A stretch of 64,000 nucleotides of DNA from CAVRUH01 sp963822595 (lineage in GTDB: Bacteria; Chlamydiota; Chlamydiia; Chlamydiales; Waddliaceae): the NCBI GenBank assembly GCA_963822595.1, contig CAWGIG010000001.1, forward strand, positions 434,001-498,000. Reading direction: 5' to 3'. The notes under the pieces were generated by a model. The model was not told the DNA's origin, searched no databases, and saw nothing but the letters and a program-made list of their open reading frames with translations. Below are positions 18,572 to 27,266 of the stretch, piece after piece; position 1 is the stretch's first letter; each line of letters opens with the position of its first letter. Position numbers and translations under genes: made by a program.

Positions 18572-19882
18572 TTAGTAGTTATTTTCTGCTGGTTCACCCT
18601 CGAATTTCAGAAATTGTCCCAACCCTAGAATTGTTTTTGTTTTATTGTCAAAAAGAATGACTCCGAACGGAACCTCTATCTTAAATTCAGGATCGCAAGA
18701 CTCGCATCCCGAAGGGGAATAAGAGGCAGCTGCTACTTGAGCTCCGGCTTCATCCACTTGAAATTGCACTTCTGACACTAGCTGCTTTGTGCTAATGAGC
18801 ATTCCAGCTCCAGCTTCCACAAGTGACCCGTTCCAATCTGCACCGACAATAGCTTGTACGATACGTTCCGATGACAGTTCCTTAAATAGATCTGTTTTAT
18901 CTTTTACATTGAATTTAGGAATTCCTATTTGCAAAGCATCTTGAGGTTGAGCCTGCTCATCAAAGTTTTCGATCATCTCCAAAAGATTCTCTCGAGTCAT
19001 AAATGATTTCAAGTTGGCTGCAGCCTGAGCGCCATTAAGATCCCATCTGCTGCCACAGTTGACAACCAATAAAGAAGTATCGCCATGGAAGGGAAGTTCG
19101 CAAATGGTAACGTGATTTTTCCAATCTGAATACAAGCGTAGCCCATCGATACCTAGATTCATCATGGTAAACTTCACTTTAGTCCCATCAGAATTGTGGA
19201 AGGTTTCTACGGAGTTATCTTGTTCATCAAAAGGAAGTTTCCAACTTCCTTGGAAAAGGGCTGCAGTCACTAACATAAGCACTGTTCGATCTGGAAGGTT
19301 GCCCTCAACAAGATTTTTGATTTTGCCTTCTGTCTCCTTTTCAACCCATGCATTTGTCAATGATTGAGCCTCACCATTATTTCTAAAGCTAATTTGGACA
19401 GGTCGGTATTGTCCGAGCCTCAACTCTGTTTCAACTGGGATCGTTACATCTTCGCGGGTTATCACAGCTTGTGATTGCTTATAGAAAAATTTGTTTGCAG
19501 TTATAGCTGATTTTTCAAGCTCTGCAGCCTGAGAAACCGAACGAGAACTAAGGTTGTCAATCCATTTTCCGAAGGATGCATGGTAATCGCCTTTAACTTC
19601 ATTCGTTCTGAGAAATGCATCAAGAGCAATTTTAGCATCTGCAGGGGCCCCTGCATCAAGCATTCCGAATGCAGCGAGGATATTTGGAGTAAAGAAAACA
19701 AAGTTTTTGTGTATAACAGAGCGTCTGTCAGCTAATTTTGAACAAAGATCAGCAGATGCTGAGTTAATAGCTCTAACAAAATCAGGTGCAAGATTTACAT
19801 CTTGTTGACTCTTCTGAGACAATTGGTCTCCGATTGGACGAATAGCACTCTCAACGTATCCTGGATGCAAAATAGGTTCCAT
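18572..19882 (-). CDS. Serpin (serine/cysteine protease inhibitor)
   Basis: The 436-aa length fits a full serpin fold without a signal peptide. Serpin blocks include FKGSWKLPF-like (FQGSWKLPFDEQDN), TVLMLVTAALF, KFTMMN, and the C-terminal strand EVPFGVILFDN. The reactive-centre loop hinge is DEAGAQVAAAS (residues 377-387), with small residues as in inhibitory serpins. By the antitrypsin spacing P1 would be E394 and P1' S395, flanked by cysteines C393 and C396 (G-C-E-S-C-D). A Glu P1 would suggest a protease preferring acidic residues. GGAGAGAG precedes the ATG. It forms a two-gene operon with the oxygenase. Secretion to the host is plausible but not shown. Confidence 0.92.
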   Translation of the reverse strand: MEPILHPGYVESAIRPIGDQLSQKSQQDVNLAPDFVRAINSASADLCSKLADRRSVIHKNFVFFTPNILAAFGMLDAGAPADAKIALDAFLRTNEVKGDYHASFGKWIDNLSSRSVSQAAELEKSAITANKFFYKQSQAVITREDVTIPVETELRLGQYRPVQISFRNNGEAQSLTNAWVEKETEGKIKNLVEGNLPDRTVLMLVTAALFQGSWKLPFDEQDNSVETFHNSDGTKVKFTMMNLGIDGLRLYSDWKNHVTICELPFHGDTSLLVVNCGSRWDLNGAQAAANLKSFMTRENLLEMIENFDEQAQPQDALQIGIPKFNVKDKTDLFKELSSERIVQAIVGADWNGSLVEAGAGMLISTKQLVSEVQFQVDEAGAQVAAASYSPSGCESCDPEFKIEVPFGVILFDNKTKTILGLGQFLKFEGEPAENNY

Positions 19883-20023
19883 AACTCTCTCCGTTTGTTA
19901 AGTTAAAACAAAATCAATGTGCCAACTCATTTATTTTTGAACAACAGAAAAAATTAAGCAGTTTTTATCTCCATGCAGTAAGAGCAAAATCTTTCCCCAG
20001 GCTTAAATCTGTCATCCTAATAT

Positions 20024-20273
20024 CGCAGTAGAATCAGTCGCTCTTCGCGATGCGCTCCGAGCTCTATGGTAATACCTGATCTACCCCGAGTTCCGATGCG
20101 TCACCCGGGGCTTTAATGGATACGTCCTTCGCGATGCGCTCCGGACTCATGAAATCACTTAAATATTCCATACTCAGGAAATTAATTAATTATTCCTGAG
20201 TCCGGAGCGCATCGCGAAGGACGTATCCATTAGAGCCCCGGGTGACGCATCGGAACCCGGGGTAGATCAGGTG
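20024..20273. repeat. Nested palindrome P1, copy B (right outer hairpin missing)
   Basis: Same element as copy A. Outer unit left, unit 2 left (CCCCGAGT/ACCCGGGG, one mismatch) and inner units on both sides are present, as is unit 2 right (CCCCGGGT/ACCCGGGG). The outer right unit is absent: the element stops 4 bp before the stop codon of the neighbouring 767-aa gene. Together with the serpin promoter region it accounts for the 395-bp gap 19883-20277. Confidence 0.88.
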
Positions 20274-20277
20274 AATT

Positions 20278-22581
20278 TTAGACACGCATGGGCAGATAAG
20301 ATTTAATGATAGGAAGCAGGTACTGCAAGATAAGAACCCGAATAGCTTTATTTTCTTCGTGCCAAATGAGTTTAAATAATTTTTCGGTCACTATTTTTAC
20401 TTTAGACTTGAGCTCCGCTTCAATAAACCAACTCATCAAAAACCCTTGACTCGATACCGATTCCGAAATAAATGGAAGCAATTCATTCTCTAGCCATAAT
20501 TTAAGCGCTTTTTGTAATTCATCCTTATCTTCAATCCAGCCCTCAAAAAAGATCGGTTCATTTGTCTTATTTTCCTTTTTACGCCATAACACGATTTCAA
20601 GCATATCCATCAACGCTGTATCATTCGATTGAGCCGCCTCATGAATGGCCTGGGCGATCTTGGAACCTATTGTCATTCTATGCTTCCTCGCACCGGAAGC
20701 GACAATGGCATCCAACCATCCCAGAGAATCATCTTCATGACCTAATGACAAAATCGTCCTTAATAAACGAACCGCTTCAAGTCCCACAGCCTCATAACTG
20801 AGTCTTTCTTCCCCCTCTGCAGGGACTTGAGGAATGACCAACGATTTAAGCTTGATTTTCAAGATAAGGTTGCTGATAACAACAGGATTGAATACTGTAT
20901 CAATAAAATTATTTATGAGATTCTTCGATAAGTTGATTATTTCCTTCTGGATCTCCGTTTTCCCAGGATATTTCACTTGAACAAAATAACATAATAAATC
21001 GACTAAAGATTTCTCAATTTGCTTATCATCCAAATCAAAGGTATGTTTTCTAGTTATTGAGTCGCGAAAAAATCGATTCATCGCTGCAAAAACATATCCT
21101 AGTCTCATTGTGCTTTCATGAACGGTTTCGGGAGAAGGGGTAACATTTTGCCGTCCTGAAAAAGCCTTTCTAATGCCTACTTTAATGGAACACATCAGCA
21201 TTGCATTCCAGTTTACCGGATTGGCATCTAGATTATTCCCCTCATCCTTCGGCAGTAGATAATCCTGAACAAATTGAATCACCAGAAATTCAAGTTTCTG
21301 CGTCTCTTTGGAGTTTAGATAAATCGATGAATCTTTAAGGTTTTCTTGCGGTTTTTCATCAAGGACAAGAGCTTGTGGTGCATAGTAAAAAAGAAAATTG
21401 GCAATAGCGTGTGTTTTTTGATCCCAAATCATTTCAACCAAAATCGGAGCAATCTCTTCTATGATTTTTCCGGCCTGATCTTTACTGAACTCACTCTCTC
21501 CATCCTTTTCATCAATCACGTACTTTATCACTCGAGGAAAATCGTTTCGAATTGCCAATTCAAGCTTTTGCCGTAAATCTGTATCTTTATTTTCGTCTTG
21601 TTTTGTTCCGGCACGTTTAATCCAAAGTTCGATAATGTTAAGAACTTTACTTCCCTCAGAACGCATCGCAATATTAATCATTGCGAAAAGATAACCCCCA
21701 ATATATTTATTAAATTTCCGTAAAATTTTGGTGCTAACATTCACAATTATTTTAGTAATCTGATGTTTACCACTTTCGAAAAATCCTAAAATTCCAGTTG
21801 TATTTTTTTTCAAACGTTCTTTAGCTTCAGAAATTAATACATCGACGCAATCTAGCAATGCATTACCGAGCTCGATACACTCTTTTTCATTTTTTTGCCA
21901 AATAGAACGCATCTCCGCTTTGACTTTTCCATTTTCTGAGCCATCATCTTCTCCGCCATAATCAAATTCAAGATTAAGGAGAATCTTTGTGATCACTTCA
22001 GGAGTAACAAGATCGGAAATGCAGCCATCTAAAAGAGGATGACAGAGTCCATTCAAATGAAGTTGGAGCTCATTTTCATTAGGAAATAGCCTTTTGAGAA
22101 GCTTTTCAATAACTAAACGTATCGGCATGTGAATTTCTTCAGGTTTTCTCTTCGATAAAACTTCCGGGGTTTTACAATAAACTGTTAAAAACTGGGAGCC
22201 TTTTTTTATCATCTCTACCAAGAGTTTCATTTGGGACCCTTCGAGGCCCGCCTCCCCATCCGTCAACTTTTCTTGTAATTGCATATTACAACCCAAACGG
22301 ACCGTCTCAAGAGATAATTCACGCCAAATTTTCTGTTGTTTTGGAAGGTCGACCCTATCGGGCCAAGCAAACAGCCCAATCAAGTCCCGAGCAATAAGGG
22401 AGATACGTTCTGCATTGATTTTAACGATCTTAGGGACACTAACCTGTGATACCTGAACGAGGCCTAAGGGTAAACTGACTCTTTGTAAGTCATAAACCAC
22501 CCCGATATCAGTAATTACAAGAGGGATTTCCTTATTAAATGGTGAGTAGTCATCGAAAATTTGAATTTCATTTGTATTCAT
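20278..22581 (-). CDS. Large soluble protein of unknown function
   Basis: 767 aa from the ATG at 22581, which has GGAAGA immediately upstream; a TTG at 22599 is the alternative. I recognise no family. It has no signal peptide or membrane helix. It is predominantly alpha-helical by composition, with many Lys/Glu/Leu stretches (for example KLLVEMIKKGSQFL, ILRKFNKYIGGYL), and resembles in style the neighbouring giant solenoid-like protein, though no common motif was found. The stop codon nearly touches palindrome B. It could be a cytoplasmic scaffold or an effector. Confidence 0.75.
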   Translation of the reverse strand: MNTNEIQIFDDYSPFNKEIPLVITDIGVVYDLQRVSLPLGLVQVSQVSVPKIVKINAERISLIARDLIGLFAWPDRVDLPKQQKIWRELSLETVRLGCNMQLQEKLTDGEAGLEGSQMKLLVEMIKKGSQFLTVYCKTPEVLSKRKPEEIHMPIRLVIEKLLKRLFPNENELQLHLNGLCHPLLDGCISDLVTPEVITKILLNLEFDYGGEDDGSENGKVKAEMRSIWQKNEKECIELGNALLDCVDVLISEAKERLKKNTTGILGFFESGKHQITKIIVNVSTKILRKFNKYIGGYLFAMINIAMRSEGSKVLNIIELWIKRAGTKQDENKDTDLRQKLELAIRNDFPRVIKYVIDEKDGESEFSKDQAGKIIEEIAPILVEMIWDQKTHAIANFLFYYAPQALVLDEKPQENLKDSSIYLNSKETQKLEFLVIQFVQDYLLPKDEGNNLDANPVNWNAMLMCSIKVGIRKAFSGRQNVTPSPETVHESTMRLGYVFAAMNRFFRDSITRKHTFDLDDKQIEKSLVDLLCYFVQVKYPGKTEIQKEIINLSKNLINNFIDTVFNPVVISNLILKIKLKSLVIPQVPAEGEERLSYEAVGLEAVRLLRTILSLGHEDDSLGWLDAIVASGARKHRMTIGSKIAQAIHEAAQSNDTALMDMLEIVLWRKKENKTNEPIFFEGWIEDKDELQKALKLWLENELLPFISESVSSQGFLMSWFIEAELKSKVKIVTEKLFKLIWHEENKAIRVLILQYLLPIIKSYLPMRV

Positions 22582-22618
22582 TCTTCCGAATATACCCAAA
22601 GAAACTTTTGTGTATATG

Positions 22619-22657
22619 AAAAAAAAAAGACACCTTCCGAACTAGTCGAAAGGCGTC
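22619..22657 (-). terminator. Rho-independent terminator of the Gly-rich gene
   Basis: On the minus strand GACGCCTTTCGA-loop-TTCGGAAGGTGTC (22629-22657) is followed by ten T residues (22628 down to 22619). It is 37 bp past the Gly-rich gene stop. Confidence 0.8.
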
Positions 22658-22693
22658 CTTCGATCGCTATTTTGCTAGAACAGCGAATTTATT

Positions 22694-23104
22694 TTAGTAA
22701 CCTGAGCAAGTATAGTACCAGCCACCATCTGGTCCTTGAACGTAGTAGCAGTTAGATTGGTTGTTTCTATAGCCATAGTCATAGCCATAGGGGTAACCCC
22801 AGAAACCAAATCCGTAGAAGTCGTCTCCGCCCCAGCCACCGCGATCATAACCGCGACCATAACCACCACCGCGCCAGCCATCACCGCCGCGCCAACCGCC
22901 GCCACCCCATCCACCACCGCCGTGACCGCCGCCACCCCAACCGCCACCGCCGTGACCGCCACCACCGCCATGGCCGCCGCCGCCGCCGTGATCTGCTACT
23001 AAGTTTTGATCGGCTTGATCTGTTGCATTCATACTGAAATAAGGGGTCACAGCCAATGCTGTTATAAGTAGGATGCTACTGATCCTAGATTTTAATTTAA
23101 ACAT
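22694..23104 (-). CDS. Exported glycine-rich protein
   Basis: The 136-aa protein has a signal peptide (residues 1-27, ITALAVTPYFSMNA). Residues about 39-85 consist almost wholly of GGGGH/GGGGW repeats, and a Tyr/Gly/Asp-rich tail follows. Two Cys close to the C-terminus (CYY...TCSGY) could form a disulfide. Its strong Shine-Dalgarno (AAGGAGG) and strong terminator suggest a highly expressed single gene. Similar Gly/Tyr-rich secreted proteins are often surface or structural. No enzymatic function is evident. The opposite-strand Ala/Thr-rich frames here are shadows of the repeats. Confidence 0.8.
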   Translation of the reverse strand: MFKLKSRISSILLITALAVTPYFSMNATDQADQNLVADHGGGGGHGGGGGHGGGGWGGGGHGGGGWGGGGWRGGDGWRGGGYGRGYDRGGWGGDDFYGFGFWGYPYGYDYGYRNNQSNCYYVQGPDGGWYYTCSGY

Positions 23105-23250
23105 ACACTCCTCCTTGTTTAGGAGTTAACAAACAATTGGGAAAAGTTAGCTAGTGGATGATCTCTCATCTACCCACCTCTCCCTCTAACTCAAGTCTAT
23201 TATATAATTATTTATTTAACAATACTAATTATATAAAGATTTTTTTAAGA

Positions 23251-23280
23251 AAAAAAAACACTAAATTCTTTTAGTTAGTG
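23251..23280 (-). terminator. Terminator overlapping the stop codon of the sugar operon
   Basis: On the minus strand CACTAACTAAAAGAATTTAGTG followed by a run of T forms a hairpin that includes the TAA stop of the last operon gene (23275-23277). Confidence 0.7.
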
Positions 23281-24591
23281 TCTAATAATAAGCGACTTAT
23301 AACTTTCTAAATAGTCTTTTGATGCCTTTGAGGCGATTTCGATGATTCCATTATTGCTTAAGGTATGACCTTTAGCCAACTCAGAATTGACGCTCCAGAT
23401 ACGCCCATCTTCGCTTATTTGGGGCTCGGTATAGGCAGGAGCGGAATCGATCCAAATAGCCTGTACAAGCCTAGCTCTTTGAACAAAGCTATGCAGAACA
23501 TTTTCCTTGAAATCGGGCCAATTTTTACTGAGTTTATCTATAAAGACATCTTTGATTTCTTGGTCAGATTTATCGAACCATGGGGAAGTTGGAATATCAT
23601 ATCGTGGAAGCATAAGTAGGTGTTTTCCATTAAATTCCTTCTCCCCGGCGACGTTGGACGGTTCGATGATGCCTGTAAATGGAAAACCTTTATCGATCAA
23701 ATTAGTGACATAATAGGGGCTGAAGGCTTTTTTCAAAACGAGAGAAAGGCAGATAACCCCAAGAAAGTGTGGTTTTGATTGATGCTTGTAAAGTCCTTTG
23801 ATATCGGGAGCTATTTTCTGAAGAACAAAAGTGGGAAGAGTGTTAATGAGTTGATCGAACTTGAAAATACCTAGAGAAGTCGTTACAGCAATGAAATCTT
23901 TACTGGAATCATCAATAGAAGAAACCTTGCAATTGCAATCAATTGTTCCTCCGTTTGCTAAAATTTCCTCTTGAAGTTTCTCGATCAGGACTTTTAATCC
24001 GCCGCTTAGATATCCCATAGTTTCTTTTCCTGACGATGAGTTTCGTGTGGAGCGATAGCGGGTGATCGTGGAGCACATGATCGAAGCCGGAATACTGTGT
24101 TTAAGAGCACCGAATTTCGATTCCAATAGCGGTTCCCAAATTGTCTTATAGACGCCTTTTCCAAACACTGATTGCAGCCATTTGTCGGCTTTGACGCTAT
24201 GGAGCTTTTCAGGATCTTGAAGATATTGGCAAGCCAGTATACCTCCAACGAGACGAACTTTCTGATAGATATTGAGTGCGGGAAAAGTTATAAGTTCCCA
24301 ATGATTGTTCATTGAAATGTGTTTTTTATTCCAAAGGAAACCTGTTTTGGTGGAAGTCCAATGAAGATGATCCGTTAAATTAAGCTCTTCGATAAGCCCC
24401 GTCAAATGAGTATCAGAGCTGAGGATGACATGGTAAAACTTATCCCAAACAAAGTCTTTGTAGTCGAACCAGGTGGCAAGGCCGCCTAATTGAGTTTCGC
24501 TTTCCATGACATGGACCTGATGCCCCTCGCGGCTAAGCTTTAGGGCCATGACCAGTCCCATGACTCCCCCGCCAATGATACCAATGGTCAT
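23275..24591 (-). CDS. FAD-dependent amine-oxidase/desaturase-like oxidoreductase
   Basis: The 438-aa protein starts with a Rossmann dinucleotide motif (IGIIGGGVMGLVMALKL, then E at the end of strand 2 in VMESETQLGGLATWF), characteristic of the NAD(P)-binding/protoporphyrinogen-oxidase/UDP-galactopyranose-mutase-like superfamily. A conserved YLSGGLKVLIEKL follows at about residue 200. Exact substrate unknown; members next to glycosyltransferases often act on lipid- or nucleotide-linked sugars. It is the last gene of the operon, overlapping the upstream glycosyltransferase by 4 bp (ATGA), and is followed by a terminator. Confidence 0.82.
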   Translation of the reverse strand: MTIGIIGGGVMGLVMALKLSREGHQVHVMESETQLGGLATWFDYKDFVWDKFYHVILSSDTHLTGLIEELNLTDHLHWTSTKTGFLWNKKHISMNNHWELITFPALNIYQKVRLVGGILACQYLQDPEKLHSVKADKWLQSVFGKGVYKTIWEPLLESKFGALKHSIPASIMCSTITRYRSTRNSSSGKETMGYLSGGLKVLIEKLQEEILANGGTIDCNCKVSSIDDSSKDFIAVTTSLGIFKFDQLINTLPTFVLQKIAPDIKGLYKHQSKPHFLGVICLSLVLKKAFSPYYVTNLIDKGFPFTGIIEPSNVAGEKEFNGKHLLMLPRYDIPTSPWFDKSDQEIKDVFIDKLSKNWPDFKENVLHSFVQRARLVQAIWIDSAPAYTEPQISEDGRIWSVNSELAKGHTLSNNGIIEIASKASKDYLESYKSLIIRH

Positions 24592-25655
24592 TTTTTTTCT
24601 CGTTTTTGTAGAATTTTTGTACCTAGGGAAAATAACTCTTCAAAGTAGTACTTTGCTTGCAAGGACTGTAATCCTGTGGAAATAAGTTGAATGGAAAGCA
24701 TCGAAGATAAAAAGCTAATTAGAAACGTGTGTGGCTGAATATTATAGGCGATTTTAAAAGCTTCTGTAATGCCACTCAGGAATGAAAAACCTTGGAGTTT
24801 TGCATACTCTTCATGTATATGTATAAACATCCATACATTGGAATAGATGGCTAAAATGAGAACCAGCAGTCCGGGAAAAATAAAAAAGAGAAAAGGCTTC
24901 GTTAGAAACCCAACAAGAATAGTGTTTGAAGTGTGTCTAAATATTTTTAGTTTAGACCTTTTTTCCGTATCGTCTCCTAGCCAACAAAGGTGAGCAGGAA
25001 TTTCCTCGATCTTTTGATGGAGTATAGAAGCTTTGTAGATAATTTCGGGGTTAATTTCAGATCCTGATGAGCGCAAGCTAAGATTTCTAATAAATATTCC
25101 ATCATAGCCTCTGACCATGCCTGTAAGGGTCTTTACTGGAGAATTAGACAAAAAGGATAAAAATATGTTAGCCCACTTGCTAAGTTTATATCTTATCCAA
25201 GGAATATTACTCACTTTTCCACCCTTCATATAGGGTGAAGCAACCACAACATTTGTTTTTGTCGTTATCAGCTTTTCTAATAATTCTCCGATGTGATTCG
25301 GACTATAGCTAAGATCTGCATCCAAAACGATGACATAATCCCCGGTGGAGTTTGTAAAACCTGTTTGAAGCGCGTTCCCCAATCCCAGATTTTTGGAATG
25401 GGAAACCAAATGTATAAAGGGGTGGACTTTCTTGAATTCAGTTACAATTTTTGTCGATTCATCCCTGCTGCCATCATCGACAAATAGAATATCAAAATCA
25501 TATTTTTGATTTTGAGTCTGCACATAGTCAACGAGAGTTTTGATGGTATCTTCAAGGATCATTTCTTCATTATAAAATGGGACAATAATAGTCACAGATG
25601 GAAGTTTTTCTGTTATAATTTCTTTATTAGAGCTATTTTTTACTTGGTTCAGCAT
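24588..25655 (-). CDS. GT2 glycosyltransferase, polyprenyl-phosphate sugar synthase type
   Basis: The 355-aa protein has a GT-A domain in residues 20-250. Motifs are VTIIVPFYNEEMILEDT, FVDDGSRDES, and YVIVLDADLSYSP, with the DxD-like metal site. Membrane helices follow near residues 240-270 and 300-330. This architecture is that of dolichol-phosphate-mannose/undecaprenyl-phosphate-sugar synthases, which transfer a sugar from a nucleotide donor to a lipid phosphate. AGGAAAG precedes the ATG. It overlaps the oxidoreductase gene by 4 bp and follows the deacetylase by 8 bp. Confidence 0.88.
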   Translation of the reverse strand: MLNQVKNSSNKEIITEKLPSVTIIVPFYNEEMILEDTIKTLVDYVQTQNQKYDFDILFVDDGSRDESTKIVTEFKKVHPFIHLVSHSKNLGLGNALQTGFTNSTGDYVIVLDADLSYSPNHIGELLEKLITTKTNVVVASPYMKGGKVSNIPWIRYKLSKWANIFLSFLSNSPVKTLTGMVRGYDGIFIRNLSLRSSGSEINPEIIYKASILHQKIEEIPAHLCWLGDDTEKRSKLKIFRHTSNTILVGFLTKPFLFFIFPGLLVLILAIYSNVWMFIHIHEEYAKLQGFSFLSGITEAFKIAYNIQPHTFLISFLSSMLSIQLISTGLQSLQAKYYFEELFSLGTKILQKREKK

Positions 25656-25663
25656 CTTCTTTC

Positions 25664-26638
25664 CTATGATAAGTCGCGTTCTTTAAGTTTTTCTTCTTGA
25701 TTGCCTATAGACTCCACGTGATCGTTCAATGAAATAATTTCAAAATGCTTTTTGAGCTCATCGAAGACCTCGTTCACAAATTCTAACTTGTAGTTTCTTG
25801 ATAAATTCATTCCCGGGAAAAAAGAAAGTGCCGGCAAATCTTCTGCTCCCATAAAATCAGGTGGATGCAATAAAATAGAAGGCGATATCTTTAATAATTT
25901 ACAGAGTTTTATACACATTAAAAGATATGTCCAAGCAAGCTTTTTAGAAAACTGTGAAAGCCAAATCAGGTAGCTTAAATGAATAGGTGTTCGAAACAGC
26001 GGCATTGTGGTAACGGGAACTTCTAATATTTTCCCACTGGATGTTTTCCATATAAAAGGAATGTTCGGCATCAAGGCATTTGAAAGAGATCCAAATAATA
26101 CATCTCTTTTTTCTTTATCTTCTTTATCGAATTTTTTAGCATTCAAAAGATAATACAGACGGGCTATAGGTCCAATAACCGTGGCGAGTATGGAAGCATC
26201 AAAGCGATATTCCATTTTTACCAATGTGTTTATTAATGAAGAACTATGACAGAATCCCGGACCGCGAAATCCGATGGGTTCTTTTCCTGTCGCTTTCTGA
26301 ATCGCATCATGGGCCTTTTGCAGCTCCTCGTAAATCTTTGATTCGCTTTCTTTTTGCATCCATGGTTCATGATTGAACGAATGGTTACCCACATCATGAC
26401 CTGCCTTGGACAGCTTTTGGAACCACTCGAAATTTTCTTCTTTTTCAGCGTCTTTACCGACAATAAAAAATGTGTTCTTAAGGTTATGGTTCTTTAGAAA
26501 ATCTAAAAAAATAGGGAAAAATAGCGGAAAATGACTTTCAGATTCTTCCCAATTCTGGTCTCCATGAATCTTTAAATAGGACCAAGTGTTATCGAGATCT
26601 AAAGATATACTTAAAGGAAGTTTTTTACTTTTCTGCAT
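25664..26638 (-). CDS. Polysaccharide (NodB-type) deacetylase family protein
   Basis: The 324-aa protein has the NodB-homology order: SLDLDNTWSYL (first acidic motif, with LDN in place of the usual TFDD), KNTFFIVGKDAEK, then GHDVGNHSFNHEPW carrying the metal-binding HSxxH, and GFRGPGF. A C-terminal segment HPPDF (about residue 266) supplies a late His. Predicted to remove N- or O-acetyl groups from a sugar, cytoplasmic since no signal peptide is seen. The gene overlaps the 3' end of the acyltransferase gene by 14 bp. The divergent first motif leaves metal dependence uncertain. Confidence 0.82.
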   Translation of the reverse strand: MQKSKKLPLSISLDLDNTWSYLKIHGDQNWEESESHFPLFFPIFLDFLKNHNLKNTFFIVGKDAEKEENFEWFQKLSKAGHDVGNHSFNHEPWMQKESESKIYEELQKAHDAIQKATGKEPIGFRGPGFCHSSSLINTLVKMEYRFDASILATVIGPIARLYYLLNAKKFDKEDKEKRDVLFGSLSNALMPNIPFIWKTSSGKILEVPVTTMPLFRTPIHLSYLIWLSQFSKKLAWTYLLMCIKLCKLLKISPSILLHPPDFMGAEDLPALSFFPGMNLSRNYKLEFVNEVFDELKKHFEIISLNDHVESIGNQEEKLKERDLS

Positions 26639-27266
26639 GATGGATGATCCCGTGTGGTTTAAGACCTTCCCCGTTCCATTGATAATCTCTCTGACATCTC
26701 TTACAGGTGATAATTGAATCTTTTAAGGGAGGATTTTTTAGCGAAATCAGACTTGGCCCACAGGTGCAAACATAACCTACAAGATGAGCGGGATTTCCGA
26801 GGACTAATCCGTAGTCGGGAACATTTTTCGTTACAACGGAACCCATCCCAATCATTGAAAATTCACCTAAAGTAATCCCTGGACCAATTGTGGCATTTGC
26901 TCCTATCGTCACTCCTTGTTTCACTAAAGTTGCTAACGTTTCTTCAGTGGGTTCGGAAGTTTCTAAATCTGTGAGCTCCTTATTCATCGATCGCGGATAA
27001 AGATCATTCGTGAATACCGTACCGGCCGATATCATGCAATAATCCTTTACAGTAACGTGAGCAGGTATATACACCATTGCGTTAATCTTGACGTAATTTC
27101 CTATCGTTACTCCGTAAGCAATATAGCTTTTCTCACCGACTTGAGTATGATGTCCCAAACGCGCTTCTCGACGGATATGAACCTGATCCCAGATTTTAGA
27201 ATTATCTCCAATAATCACACCTTCTTCAATATTTGCCGTAGGATGAATATAGGCTTTATTTTGCAT
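26625..27266 (-). CDS. Left-handed beta-helix (hexapeptide) N-acetyltransferase, WbpD/WlbB-like
   Basis: 213 aa from the ATG at 27266, preceded by GAGGAG. Hexapeptide repeats fill residues 5-150 (for example IEEGVIIGDNSKIWDQVHI, YIAYGVTIGNYVKINAMVY, TIGPGITLGEFSMIGMGSVV). A short C-terminal zinc-ribbon-like segment with CTCG...CKRC follows. This matches acetyltransferases that N-acetylate 3-amino sugars on UDP. With the adjacent oxidoreductase and aminotransferase it forms the triad needed to make a 3-acetamido sugar. The start overlaps the end of the oxidoreductase gene by 11 bp, indicating coupled translation. Confidence 0.88.
   Translation of the reverse strand: MQNKAYIHPTANIEEGVIIGDNSKIWDQVHIRREARLGHHTQVGEKSYIAYGVTIGNYVKINAMVYIPAHVTVKDYCMISAGTVFTNDLYPRSMNKELTDLETSEPTEETLATLVKQGVTIGANATIGPGITLGEFSMIGMGSVVTKNVPDYGLVLGNPAHLVGYVCTCGPSLISLKNPPLKDSIITCKRCQRDYQWNGEGLKPHGIIHHAEK

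Noticed and set aside
22675..23002. Long Ala/Thr/Val-rich frames opposite or beside the Gly-rich gene
   Set aside because: They are frame shadows of the GGC/GGT repeats; only the frame with signal peptide, Shine-Dalgarno and terminator is credible.
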